From NCBI GenBank assembly GCA_034172985.1, contig JAXFDY010000006.1, forward strand, positions 1 to 36,684: a stretch of DNA of 36,684 nt, in the 5' to 3' direction. The translations under genes and the position numbers were made by a program. This DNA is from CAG-303 sp034172985. Lineage in GTDB: Bacteria > Bacillota > Clostridia > Lachnospirales > Lachnospiraceae. Shown here piece by piece: positions 14,327 to 22,840 of this stretch; position 1 is the first letter of the stretch, and each line of letters opens with the position of its first letter. A model generated the notes under the pieces. The model did not search any database and was not told the origin of the DNA. It saw only the letters and a list, made by a program, of their open reading frames with translations.

Positions 14327-16282
14327 ATGAGTGTAGAGTTAAAACGAATCAGGGAATTGATAGATCTTTTAAATGAAGCAGGCAAAGCATATTATCAGGA
14401 GAGCAGGGAAATCATGAGCAATCTGGAATATGATAAGCTGTATGATGAACTAGTCCAATTAGAAAAAGAGACAGGAATGGTATATTCGGACAGTCCTACG
14501 GTAAATGTGGGATACGAAGTATTAAGTGAGCTTCCGAAGGAGACTCATGAGGCTCCGATGTTGTCTCTGGATAAAACAAAGTCTGTGGAGGGACTTGGAA
14601 GCTTTTTGGGAGATAAGAAGGGCCTGTTATCCTGGAAATTGGATGGTCTGACAGTCGTTCTGACATTTCGGGAAGGAAAACTGGTAAAGGCGGTTACCAG
14701 AGGAAATGGATTAGTGGGGGAAGTTATTACAAATAATGCCAGAGTCTTTAAAAATATTCCGGTGACGATTCCTTTTCAGGGCGAGTTAATTCTTCGTGGA
14801 GAGGCGGTAATCAAGTATTCTGATTTTGAAAAAATCAATAATTCCATAGAGGATGTAGATGCAAAATATAAGAATCCGAGAAATCTTTGCAGTGGTTCTG
14901 TAAGGCAGCTGAATAATAAAATCACTGCGGACAGGAACGTAAATTTTTTTGCGTTTTCACTTGTACGGGCAGAGGGAATAGATTTTAAAAATTCCATGGA
15001 GGAGCAGTACCAATTTCTGGAATCGCAAGGATTTTCCGTAGTGGAATACAGGCCTGTCACTGGTGAGACTGTGGCGGAGGCTGTAAAATATTTTGCGGAA
15101 AAAATCAAAAATTTTGATGTACCATCGGATGGACTTGTGTTGATGTATGATGATTTGGAGTATGGACGTTCTCTTGGAACGACTGCGAAATTTCCAAGAA
15201 ACGGCATTGCTTTTAAGTGGGCAGATGAGACTGCAAGGACAAGACTTGTGGATATGGAATGGAGCCCGTCAAGAACTGGTCTGATTAATCCGGTGGCCAT
15301 ATTTGAGCCAGTGGAGCTAGAGGGAACTACAGTATCCAGAGCCAGTGTGCATAATGTCAGCATTGTGGAAAATCTGGAACTTGGTATCGGCGACGAAATC
15401 GAAGTTTACAAGGCAAACATGATTATTCCTCAGATTGCAGAAAATCATACAAGGAGTAAGAAATTGATGATTCCGAGCCAATGTCCTGCATGTGGAGGAA
15501 AGACGGAGGTTCGTCAGATGAACGATGTGAAATCATTGTATTGTACCAATCCTGAATGTGTAGCAAAGAAAATTAAGAAATTCACCCTTTTTGTCTCGAG
15601 AGATGCGCTAAACATTGACGGTTTATCAGAGGAAACTCTTGAAAAGCTGATTGATAAAGGGTTTATCAGGAATTATGCGGATATTTTCCGCTTGCATCGC
15701 TACGAGGACGAGATTGTGAATATGTATGGATTCGGAAGGAAATCTTATGATAATCTGCAGATTTCAGTGGATCATGCAAGACATCCGGAATTACATGCCC
15801 TGATCTATGGACTTGGCATTCCGAATATTGGCCTAGCCAATGCTAAGATGATATGTAAAGCGTTTGACTATGATCTTGAGAAAATTATTCATGCGAGTAA
15901 AGATGAAATGGTATCGATTGAAGGTGTGGGAGAAGTCATCGCTGATAGTTATATCGACTATTTTCAAAATGAAAAAAATCTGGAAGAACTAAGGGCTGTT
16001 TTGGAGGAACTAACGATTGCTGAGACAGAAAAGGCTGATGAACAGTCAGAAATTTTTGGCAAGACTTTTGTAATCACTGGATCTGTAGAACATTTTGCCA
16101 ACAGGAATGAACTGAAGGATTTGATTGAAAGCAAGGGTGGAAAAGTAACGAATTCTGTTACATCCAAGACGGATTATCTGATTAATAATGATGTCAATTC
16201 GAATTCGTCAAAAAATAAGAAGGCAAGAGAATTGAAAATACCGATTATTTCTGAAGAGGCGTTCTTGGAAATAATCAAATAA
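14327..16282 (+). CDS. ligA: NAD-dependent DNA ligase, divergent form
   Basis: A 651-residue ligase sealing nicks with NAD. Order: Ia-like N-terminus with YDKLYDELVQLE, adenylation domain with active-site lysine in WKLDGLTVV, OB fold, four-cysteine zinc finger (CPACGG and CTNPECVAKK, about 393-423), helix-hairpin-helix region and a C-terminal BRCT domain (from about 577, KTFVITGSVEHFANRNEL). Several usually invariant stretches differ: TRGNGLVGEVIT in place of TRGDGxxGEDVT, and SPSRTG in place of QVGRTG. The start at 14327 has GGAGA five bases upstream; a GTG at 14303 in frame lacks a site. It ends the FMN-led gene run. It may be a second ligase beside a canonical one elsewhere. Confidence 0.92.
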   Translation: MSVELKRIRELIDLLNEAGKAYYQESREIMSNLEYDKLYDELVQLEKETGMVYSDSPTVNVGYEVLSELPKETHEAPMLSLDKTKSVEGLGSFLGDKKGLLSWKLDGLTVVLTFREGKLVKAVTRGNGLVGEVITNNARVFKNIPVTIPFQGELILRGEAVIKYSDFEKINNSIEDVDAKYKNPRNLCSGSVRQLNNKITADRNVNFFAFSLVRAEGIDFKNSMEEQYQFLESQGFSVVEYRPVTGETVAEAVKYFAEKIKNFDVPSDGLVLMYDDLEYGRSLGTTAKFPRNGIAFKWADETARTRLVDMEWSPSRTGLINPVAIFEPVELEGTTVSRASVHNVSIVENLELGIGDEIEVYKANMIIPQIAENHTRSKKLMIPSQCPACGGKTEVRQMNDVKSLYCTNPECVAKKIKKFTLFVSRDALNIDGLSEETLEKLIDKGFIRNYADIFRLHRYEDEIVNMYGFGRKSYDNLQISVDHARHPELHALIYGLGIPNIGLANAKMICKAFDYDLEKIIHASKDEMVSIEGVGEVIADSYIDYFQNEKNLEELRAVLEELTIAETEKADEQSEIFGKTFVITGSVEHFANRNELKDLIESKGGKVTNSVTSKTDYLINNDVNSNSSKNKKARELKIPIISEEAFLEIIK

Positions 16283-16302
16283 AATTGTAATTTAATAAAT
16301 GT

Positions 16303-16347
16303 AAAAAAAGCTATATTCCTCAAATTTATGGAATATAGCTTTTTTTT
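16303..16347. terminator. Bidirectional terminator between ligA and metA
   Basis: Arms 16303-16319 and 16330-16346 are perfect complements over 17 bp; the stem starts with seven A and ends with eight T, so it can terminate ligA on plus and metA on minus. The metA stop codon is inside its distal arm. Confidence 0.92.
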
Positions 16348-17251
16348 ATAAGATATATGGTGTCACCTGATATACATAATAATTTAACCAGTTTGTGTAC
16401 AATCCGTTTGCATGTCCTCTCCAGGTAAGAATCGGCTGGTTTTTAGGATTGTCATCAGGATAATAATTATAAGGAATCTGGATATCAAGACCTTTTCCTA
16501 AATCTCTCTTATATTCTAAATCTAATGTTTGTCTGTCATATTCCGGATGCCCGGTCACAAAAATATGTTTTCCTTCTTTTCCTAAAATAATAAACGGACC
16601 GGCTATATCAGAATCAGCCAGAATCGTAAGATCCGGATGGGCATTTACTGCTTCCCTTGATATTCCTACATGTCTGGAATGAGGTGCGAGAAATACATCA
16701 TCAAATCCTCTCATCAAAGGAACCTTGCGATGAATCACTTTATGCTCATAGATTCCAAACATTTTCTGGTCTAAAGGAATCTTATCGATGCCATAACGGT
16801 AATATAAACCAGCAAATGCACCCCAGCAAGAGTGAAAAGTGGAGGTTACATTTGTATCAGACCAATCCATAATTTCTTTTAATTCTTCCCAATAAGTCAC
16901 CTCTTCAAATGGGAGATGTTCTACCGGTGCGCCTGTAATAATCAGTCCGTCAAATTTCAGATGCTTAATTTCAGAAAATTTTGAATAAAACTGATTCAGA
17001 TGACTGGCAGGTGTGTTTTTGGAAACATGACTTTCCACACAGACAAAGGTTACATCTACCTGTAAAGGCGTATTTGATAAGGCACGTAGTAATTGAATCT
17101 CTGTGTCATGCTTGATTGGCATGAGATTCAAAATCGCTATCTTTAAGGGTCTTATATCCTGTTTAATGGCACGGGTTTCGTCCATAATAAATATATTTTC
17201 ACTTTCGATGACGGCTTTCGCCGGAAGGTCGCCCTGTACTTTAATTGGCAT
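16346..17251 (-). CDS. metA: Homoserine O-acetyltransferase (MetA type)
   Basis: A 301-residue homoserine O-acyltransferase, the first step from homoserine to methionine. Catalytic residues are visible: C142 in FHSCWGAF, H235 and E237 in VTGHPEYD. Residue 111 (GAPVE) is glutamate, not glycine; in this family E111 is known to select acetyl-CoA whereas G111 selects succinyl-CoA, so acetyltransferase is the better call. AGGAGG precedes the ATG. The 84-base leader is too short for a SAM riboswitch and none is seen; a promoter lies at 17311-17339. Monocistronic. Confidence 0.96.
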   Translation of the reverse strand: MPIKVQGDLPAKAVIESENIFIMDETRAIKQDIRPLKIAILNLMPIKHDTEIQLLRALSNTPLQVDVTFVCVESHVSKNTPASHLNQFYSKFSEIKHLKFDGLIITGAPVEHLPFEEVTYWEELKEIMDWSDTNVTSTFHSCWGAFAGLYYRYGIDKIPLDQKMFGIYEHKVIHRKVPLMRGFDDVFLAPHSRHVGISREAVNAHPDLTILADSDIAGPFIILGKEGKHIFVTGHPEYDRQTLDLEYKRDLGKGLDIQIPYNYYPDDNPKNQPILTWRGHANGLYTNWLNYYVYQVTPYIL

Positions 17252-17310
17252 AATTCCTCCTGACTGTCTAAACTTTCCCTGTTTACGACAAAATTTTTTT
17301 TGTATCTAGT

Positions 17311-17339
17311 ATCATAACATAGTCAGAAGTGATAATCAA
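17311..17339 (-). promoter_or_regulatory. Promoter for metA
   Basis: On the minus strand TTGATT (17334-17339), 17 bases, TATGAT (17311-17316). The -35 overlaps the stop codon of the upstream flippase gene. Confidence 0.65.
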
Positions 17340-18838
17340 CTGAAAATATTGGAAAAAATCGTTTCCATACGCTTTTGCTTAAAGAGAAAAAGACAGAATA
17401 TTCCACAGGAAAGAATAATGCTACATCCAAGAGAGAGTAAGGAAGAACCACTTTTTAACATTAAAAATTTAAAAAGCAGAATACCTGGAAATATAGAACA
17501 AAAACTGATGATACATGGAATAACGATACACTGGGAAATCCGATATTTAAAGTGGGTATATTTTTTAACAAAAAATAAAAGCAAAAATGCAGATAGAATC
17601 TGGTTGAGCAACAGGCCCCAGAGATATCCTTTTATTCCATAGGTAGGAACGAAAAGAAAAATCATAGCTATGCGGGTAAGTGCAACTGTAATATTGATAA
17701 CAGATGTAATTTTTGTCAATCCTAATCCGTTTAATACACTGGATAAAGTGGATCCAAGATACATAAAAGGGCATAGCCAGGCCAGAAGTGAAATATATGT
17801 TCCTGCATCGGCATTTTGAAACAGGAAGATACCGATGAAATCTCCGGTAAAATAAAAGAGTGCGGCAAAGAATATGCCAATGGAGAAACAGTATTGAACA
17901 ACAGTGGTAGTAGTTTTTGCAATCTGATGATAATTTCCGGCAGATTGTGCCTCGGAGATAGAGGGAAGTATCATGGAGGAGATTGCACCGGTAATTGTGG
18001 ATGGAAAAAAAATGAAGGGCATTGCCATACCGGTGAGAACACCATATAGGCTTACAGCATAGTCGTGTGAAAGTCCATAGGATTTTAATCCACGCAATAT
18101 AAGTACAGCCTCAGAACTTAAGATGAGAGAGGTAAATACACGGCTCAGAGAGAGTGGAATTGCCATGGAGAAAATCTGATGATTGTAGTTATATTTTTCT
18201 GGCTTTGCTTTACGTTTCTCAGAAATCAATGCAATCAGACATACAAGTGAAGAAGCTACTTCACCGGAAAATAGGCCTGCCATAGCTGCTTTTGGAGACA
18301 GATGGCCCTGATTGAAGGCAAAAATGGAAATAAGGTAAACAGTAAGTACACGGATGACCTGTTCACTTAATTGGGCTATAGCAGGTATGGAAGCCTGACT
18401 TTTTCCTAAAAAATATCCTATAATACATCCATGAATAGCACAGAATGGAATTGCATAAGCTGCAAGCTGTAACAGTACCTCACATCTCTGATCGCCGATA
18501 AAATGCGTAGCCAGAAACGGACTTGCAAGATATAGGACGATAGAAGTCAGAATAGACAGATACAGGGATATGGATAATCCTGATTTTAAAATTCCAAGAG
18601 ATTTTTGTGGTGCATGCTCTGCAGTATAAAAAGCAACATATTTGGAAATTGATATTTCAATACCTGTGACAGCAAATGAGATGCATAATCCGTAGACAGG
18701 AAAAATCATCTGATATAATCCGAGACCGGTTGCACCAATTGTGCCGGCCAGGAATATTCTATAGTAGAAACCAATAAGCCGTGTGAGAATTCCGGCGGCT
18801 GATAATATAATTGTTCCTTTGATAATTTTATTTTTCAA
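17336..18838 (-). CDS. SpoVB/MurJ-type oligosaccharide flippase
   Basis: A 500-residue integral membrane protein with about 14 helices from the MOP/PST exporter superfamily. The N-terminus, GTIILSAAGILTRLIGFYYRIFLAGTIGATGLGLYQMIFPVYGL when read across residues 8-52, has the LTRxIGFxYR and GLYQ signature of stage V sporulation protein B and related lipid-linked sugar flippases. Likely substrates are lipid II or teichoic/capsular precursors; this cannot be decided. The start codon is TTG, with AAGGAA six bases upstream and no in-frame ATG nearby. Divergent from the cysteine desulfurase. Confidence 0.88.
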   Translation of the reverse strand: MKNKIIKGTIILSAAGILTRLIGFYYRIFLAGTIGATGLGLYQMIFPVYGLCISFAVTGIEISISKYVAFYTAEHAPQKSLGILKSGLSISLYLSILTSIVLYLASPFLATHFIGDQRCEVLLQLAAYAIPFCAIHGCIIGYFLGKSQASIPAIAQLSEQVIRVLTVYLISIFAFNQGHLSPKAAMAGLFSGEVASSLVCLIALISEKRKAKPEKYNYNHQIFSMAIPLSLSRVFTSLILSSEAVLILRGLKSYGLSHDYAVSLYGVLTGMAMPFIFFPSTITGAISSMILPSISEAQSAGNYHQIAKTTTTVVQYCFSIGIFFAALFYFTGDFIGIFLFQNADAGTYISLLAWLCPFMYLGSTLSSVLNGLGLTKITSVINITVALTRIAMIFLFVPTYGIKGYLWGLLLNQILSAFLLLFFVKKYTHFKYRISQCIVIPCIISFCSIFPGILLFKFLMLKSGSSLLSLGCSIILSCGIFCLFLFKQKRMETIFSNIFS

Positions 18839-18937
18839 TGGTTTTCCTTCATGCAGTCTTTTTTTTAATATATTCTTTTCTAGTGAAAAATAGTAGCAGA
18901 ATCAGATAGAAATATTTGTTATAGGGAGGTTAAAGAT

Positions 18938-20104
18938 GTGAAAGCAAACAATACGAGAGTAGTTTATCTGGATAATGCAGCAACTACAAAAGTGAACCGG
19001 GAAGCTTTATATGCAATGAAACCATATTTTGACCAGTTCTATGGAAATCCTTCCAGTATTTATGAGTTTGGAATGATATCTAAAAATGCAATGGAAAACG
19101 GAAGACAAATTCTTGCAAAGATGATAAATTGTGAACCTGAGGAAATCTATTTTACCAGTGGTGGTACAGAAAGTGATAATTGGGCTTTAAATGGAATAGC
19201 CTTTGGCAATTATCATAGAGGGAAGCATATTATTACAACGGCAATTGAACATCCTGCAGTAAAAAATACTTGTGCATATCTGAAAAAGTATGGATTTCAA
19301 ATCACATATATTGACGTGGACAGGGATGGGGTAGTCAATCTCAATCAGCTTCAATCTGCAATTCGAAGAGATACGATATTGATATCTGTCATGACTGCGA
19401 ATAATGAAATAGGTACGATACAGCCGATAGAGGAAATTGGAGAAATCGCACGGAGAAAGCACATTATTTTTCATACAGATGCGGTCCAGGCGTTTGGACA
19501 TCTTCCGATTGATGTAAAAAAATGGAATGTAGATCTGCTCAGTGTCAGCTCTCACAAATTTGGCGGTCCGAAAGGCGTAGGATGCCTATACATTAAAAAA
19601 GATACAGAAATTATACCTTTTATGAATGGAGGACATCAGGAACAGGGAATGCGTGCGGGAACAGGGAATGTGACCGGTGTTGCAGGCATGTGTGGTGCAG
19701 CAAAATATGCATGGGAAAATATGGAAAATATAAGAAATTATGAAATAATGTTAAGAGATTATATGATTAGAAGATTGTTAAAAGAAGTGCCTGATTGTCA
19801 TTTGAATGGTCATGCATCGAAACGACTTCCGGGAAATATCAATCTTAGTTTTGATTACGTGGATGGTGCATCACTTCTTGTACTGCTTGATATGAAAGGG
19901 ATCTGTGTTTCCACCGGTTCCGCCTGCTCGGCAGGAGAAAATGAGCCATCACAGGTTTTGAAAGCAATTGGCTTATCAGATGAGCAGGCCTATGGCTCAA
20001 TCAGGATAACTTTATCGGCAGAAAATACAAGAGAGGAAATTGATTATACGATTGAAAAAATAAAAGAAAGTGTGCAGGAATTACGGAAAAAGATGACTAA
20101 ATAA
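18938..20104 (+). CDS. Cysteine desulfurase (NifS/IscS family)
   Basis: A 388-residue PLP enzyme taking sulfur from cysteine for Fe-S clusters, thio-tRNA or thiamine. Visible: YLDNAATTKV at the start, H104 in IEHPAVK, PLP lysine K207 in SVSSHKFGGPKG, and persulfide cysteine C330 in STGSACSAGENEPS. Translation starts at GTG with GGGAGG eight bases upstream; the ATG two bases earlier is followed at once by TGA and cannot be the start. No scaffold gene (iscU) or thiI is adjacent. No clear terminator follows before the next promoter. Confidence 0.95.
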   Translation: MKANNTRVVYLDNAATTKVNREALYAMKPYFDQFYGNPSSIYEFGMISKNAMENGRQILAKMINCEPEEIYFTSGGTESDNWALNGIAFGNYHRGKHIITTAIEHPAVKNTCAYLKKYGFQITYIDVDRDGVVNLNQLQSAIRRDTILISVMTANNEIGTIQPIEEIGEIARRKHIIFHTDAVQAFGHLPIDVKKWNVDLLSVSSHKFGGPKGVGCLYIKKDTEIIPFMNGGHQEQGMRAGTGNVTGVAGMCGAAKYAWENMENIRNYEIMLRDYMIRRLLKEVPDCHLNGHASKRLPGNINLSFDYVDGASLLVLLDMKGICVSTGSACSAGENEPSQVLKAIGLSDEQAYGSIRITLSAENTREEIDYTIEKIKESVQELRKKMTK

Positions 20105-20114
20105 TGATTTGTTG

Positions 20115-20143
20115 TTGAATTTATTGAGATATTTTGCTATTAT
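20115..20143 (+). promoter_or_regulatory. Promoter for the sensor-carboxypeptidase pair
   Basis: TTGAAT (20115-20120), 17 bases, TATTAT (20138-20143), starting about 40 bases before the sensor gene. Confidence 0.65.
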
Positions 20144-20190
20144 ATAAAAGTATGTAAATATTTGTTGACAAAGAAAAAGGGAGAGTACAA

Positions 20191-21468
20191 ATGAAGCGAT
20201 TTAAGGAATATTATGTAACAATTATTGTGATTGCAACAGTTCTTGTGATTAATATAGCAGCTTTCTGCCTGTATATATCTAATATTAATAAGGATATTGA
20301 AAAGCAGACAGAAGATCATCTGGCAGAAATGATGGAAGAAGCTTCTACATGTGTAGAATTAAAAGTGGAAGAAACGATTCATGAGTTGGAAATGACTGCT
20401 TATTATATCGGAATGAATGAGAATTATACAGATGAGCAGGTATTAAATAATATATCAAAGATGACTGCAAAGGCTGGATTTAGTGAGTTTGATATCGTGG
20501 ATTCAGATGGAAAAGGTATGGAAGAAAAAGGCTTGATTGATTATTCCCAGGCAAAGTTTTACACGAAATCCATCAAGGGAGACGTATATATTGCTGATAC
20601 GAAAGACAGCGATGGCAACGTGAACAATATTACGTTTTCTCTGCCTGTTATGGATGATGATAATCATGTAAAAGGTGTATATCTGGTAACATGTACGTTG
20701 GATGAGTTTTCTGATTTTCTTGATCTGGATTCTGTCAGCAAAAAGGGAAAAGCATTTATTATTAAAAGCGATGGCACTGTTTTATCAAAAAAGTCGGATA
20801 GCAGTATTCAGAATGTCAGTGATATTTTAAATAATGATGACAACGTCAAAACCTTAAAGAACTACATGAAGTCGAAAAAATCAGGTGTGGTTGGTTTTGA
20901 TAATGGAAAAGAATCCAAGAGATATATCTGTTTTTCAAAAACGAATTTTAATAATTGGGAAATTATTACAGTAGTGTCATCTAGCAGTGTGGAGGCAAAT
21001 ATTAGTGATGTAACAGATAATTTTGTATTTCTTGGCATAATTATTGGTGCCATGCTGATTGTGTTAAGCGGATATTTTGTTTATACGTTGATAACAATTA
21101 AGTCTAAAAATGCCATCAATCTCAGAAGATATTTTATGGTTTCAAAATATACAGAAGATATTATTGTTGACTATAGTTGCGTAAAAAACACATTATATTG
21201 CAATGAGAACTGGTTTAAAATTTTTGGATATGAGCTTCCGAAAGTGAATGTCAAAGAGTCTCTTAAACAGTTTATTTATAAAGATGATCAGGATTTTTTT
21301 ATGGAAAAAATAGAACAGATCAAACAGTCAGATGAATTAGTTCCGTTTAAATGCAGATTGCTTGACTCGGAGGGAAAAGAGATCGTTTGTATTTGTAAAT
21401 TGTTTGGAATAAAAGATAATATGAAAAAGCTGATTAAAATTGTCGGCGTTATTGAAAAAAGTATGTAA
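20191..21468 (+). CDS. Membrane sensor: extracellular Cache domain, PAS domain, no output domain
   Basis: A 425-residue protein with an N-terminal membrane helix (about 9-30), an extracellular region (about 31-275) with Cache-like segments (AGFSEFDIVDSDGKG, KGVYLVTCTLDEF, GKAFIIKSDGTVLS, KTNFNNWEIITVV), a second helix (about 277-299) and a cytoplasmic PAS_3-type domain (about 310-423) with NWFKIFGYELP. This is the sensory half of a diguanylate cyclase or histidine kinase, but it stops at VGVIEKSM, where a GGDEF or kinase domain would normally begin. The ligand is unknown. The carboxypeptidase gene begins 17 bases later, so the two are probably co-transcribed. The stop is followed by a proper ribosome binding site, which argues against a sequencing error. 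Confidence 0.8.
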   Translation: MKRFKEYYVTIIVIATVLVINIAAFCLYISNINKDIEKQTEDHLAEMMEEASTCVELKVEETIHELEMTAYYIGMNENYTDEQVLNNISKMTAKAGFSEFDIVDSDGKGMEEKGLIDYSQAKFYTKSIKGDVYIADTKDSDGNVNNITFSLPVMDDDNHVKGVYLVTCTLDEFSDFLDLDSVSKKGKAFIIKSDGTVLSKKSDSSIQNVSDILNNDDNVKTLKNYMKSKKSGVVGFDNGKESKRYICFSKTNFNNWEIITVVSSSSVEANISDVTDNFVFLGIIIGAMLIVLSGYFVYTLITIKSKNAINLRRYFMVSKYTEDIIVDYSCVKNTLYCNENWFKIFGYELPKVNVKESLKQFIYKDDQDFFMEKIEQIKQSDELVPFKCRLLDSEGKEIVCICKLFGIKDNMKKLIKIVGVIEKSM

Positions 21469-21485
21469 TCAAGAGGAGTATACAA

Positions 21486-22805
21486 ATGAGAAAAAATAGA
21501 TTTGCTGTCATAGCACTGGCTGGAATTATGGCAATCCAGTGCAATTTTTCGGCATTTGCAGTTCCAGATGCCAGCGTAGAACCTGAGATGATGGGCACTG
21601 TGGAAACTTCAAACACATCATCGGCTGGCAGTAGTCTGGTTAAAACAGGTTGCGTTCCGGCATCCTTGAGTAATCCTCCGGAAATTGTCGGGGAAGCAGG
21701 GATTGTTGTTGATATGGCTACCGGCTATACATTATACGAAAAAAATATTCAGACTCAGCATTATCCTGCCAGTATTACAAAAATAATGACAGCAACTCTT
21801 GCTTTGGAAAATTTGAAAATGGAAGATGTTGTGACATTTTCCCATGATGCAGTCTTTTCTATAGAACCGGGAAGCAGTTCGGCTTATGCAGATGAAGGCG
21901 AACAACTGACAGTAGAACAATGTTTATATGGATTAATGCTTATATCAGGTAATGATTTGGCGAATGGTCTGGCAGAAGCTGTATCCGGCTCCATGGATGC
22001 ATTTGCTGAAAAGATGACAGAGAAAGCAAGGGAGCTTGGCTGTATTGGAACACAGTTTAAAAATGCTCATGGACTTCATGATGAAGGACATTATACGACA
22101 GCATATGATATGGCGATTATAGCTATAAATGCATATACGAATTTTGAAATGTTTCAGACTTTGTGTTCTACAGTAAGATATGATGTTCCTCCGACAAATA
22201 TTTGTAATGAGACAAGATATTGGCTGAATAATAACAGAATGATTCGTGAGGGTGAAGAATATTATTATGAATCATGTATTGGAGGAAAAACCGGGTATAC
22301 AGATCAGGCAGGCGGAACTCTTGTTACGTTCGCGGATCTTAACGGAAGAAAAGTAGTCTGTGTCATATTAAAAAGTACAAATTCAGCAAGTGCGTATGCA
22401 GATTCGATTGCATTATATGATTATATTAAGGGCTATGTAACACCGGAAGATTATGCAGTGCTGGATGCAAAAGCAGCTGAAGATGAATCACTGGCAGTTG
22501 CTGCTCAGGAAAGTGTCAATCCGCAGGAAACGGAATCAGCCACAAAGAAAACAGAAAAGAAAGTGGAAGAGAAAGAACAAAAGAGCTCATCCTTTATCTG
22601 GAAGTTTTTTGCATTGATTATTATCTTGCTTTTGGTCATGTATGGTTATGTACAAATTAAAAGATATCAGGCAAGACAGAGAAAAATAGAACGAAGAAGA
22701 CAGGTTCGAATGGAAGAAGAGGGAAGGCTTCGCAGACAAAGACAGATAGAGCAGGATCTGGCAGATAGAAAAAAGAAATACCGGAATTATGATTTCAAAA
22801 AATAA
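21486..22805 (+). CDS. D-alanyl-D-alanine carboxypeptidase (PBP5/DacA-like)
   Basis: A 439-residue low-molecular-weight penicillin-binding protein that trims the terminal D-alanine of peptidoglycan stem peptides. A signal peptide (1-25, ending SAFA) is followed by the S11 peptidase domain with S96-I-T-K99, S154-G-N156 and K268-T-G270. The C-terminus is unusual: a Lys/Glu-rich linker, a clear membrane helix (about 370-391) and a 48-residue highly basic tail that should be cytoplasmic. Typical PBP5 proteins end in an amphipathic anchor instead. Preceded by the output-less Cache-PAS sensor and closed by a strong terminator. Confidence 0.93.
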   Translation: MRKNRFAVIALAGIMAIQCNFSAFAVPDASVEPEMMGTVETSNTSSAGSSLVKTGCVPASLSNPPEIVGEAGIVVDMATGYTLYEKNIQTQHYPASITKIMTATLALENLKMEDVVTFSHDAVFSIEPGSSSAYADEGEQLTVEQCLYGLMLISGNDLANGLAEAVSGSMDAFAEKMTEKARELGCIGTQFKNAHGLHDEGHYTTAYDMAIIAINAYTNFEMFQTLCSTVRYDVPPTNICNETRYWLNNNRMIREGEEYYYESCIGGKTGYTDQAGGTLVTFADLNGRKVVCVILKSTNSASAYADSIALYDYIKGYVTPEDYAVLDAKAAEDESLAVAAQESVNPQETESATKKTEKKVEEKEQKSSSFIWKFFALIIILLLVMYGYVQIKRYQARQRKIERRRQVRMEEEGRLRRQRQIEQDLADRKKKYRNYDFKK

Positions 22806-22809
22806 CTAT

Positions 22810-22839
22810 AAAAAAACCGCACATTTGTGCGGTTTTTTT
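22810..22839. terminator. Bidirectional terminator between carboxypeptidase and arcC
   Basis: Perfect 14-bp arms (22810-22823 and 22826-22839) with a two-base gap, A-run on one side and T-run on the other. It serves both converging genes. Confidence 0.93.
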
Positions 22840-22840
22840 G

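Noticed and set aside
14776..15363. A 195-codon minus-strand frame inside ligA.
   Set aside because: It is antisense to well-conserved ligase motifs, has no ribosome binding site and a Ser-rich, shadow-like composition.
20165..20170. Perfect TTGACA before the Cache-PAS gene.
   Set aside because: It is only 20 bases from the start codon, so no -10 can follow; the promoter at 20115-20143 fits better.
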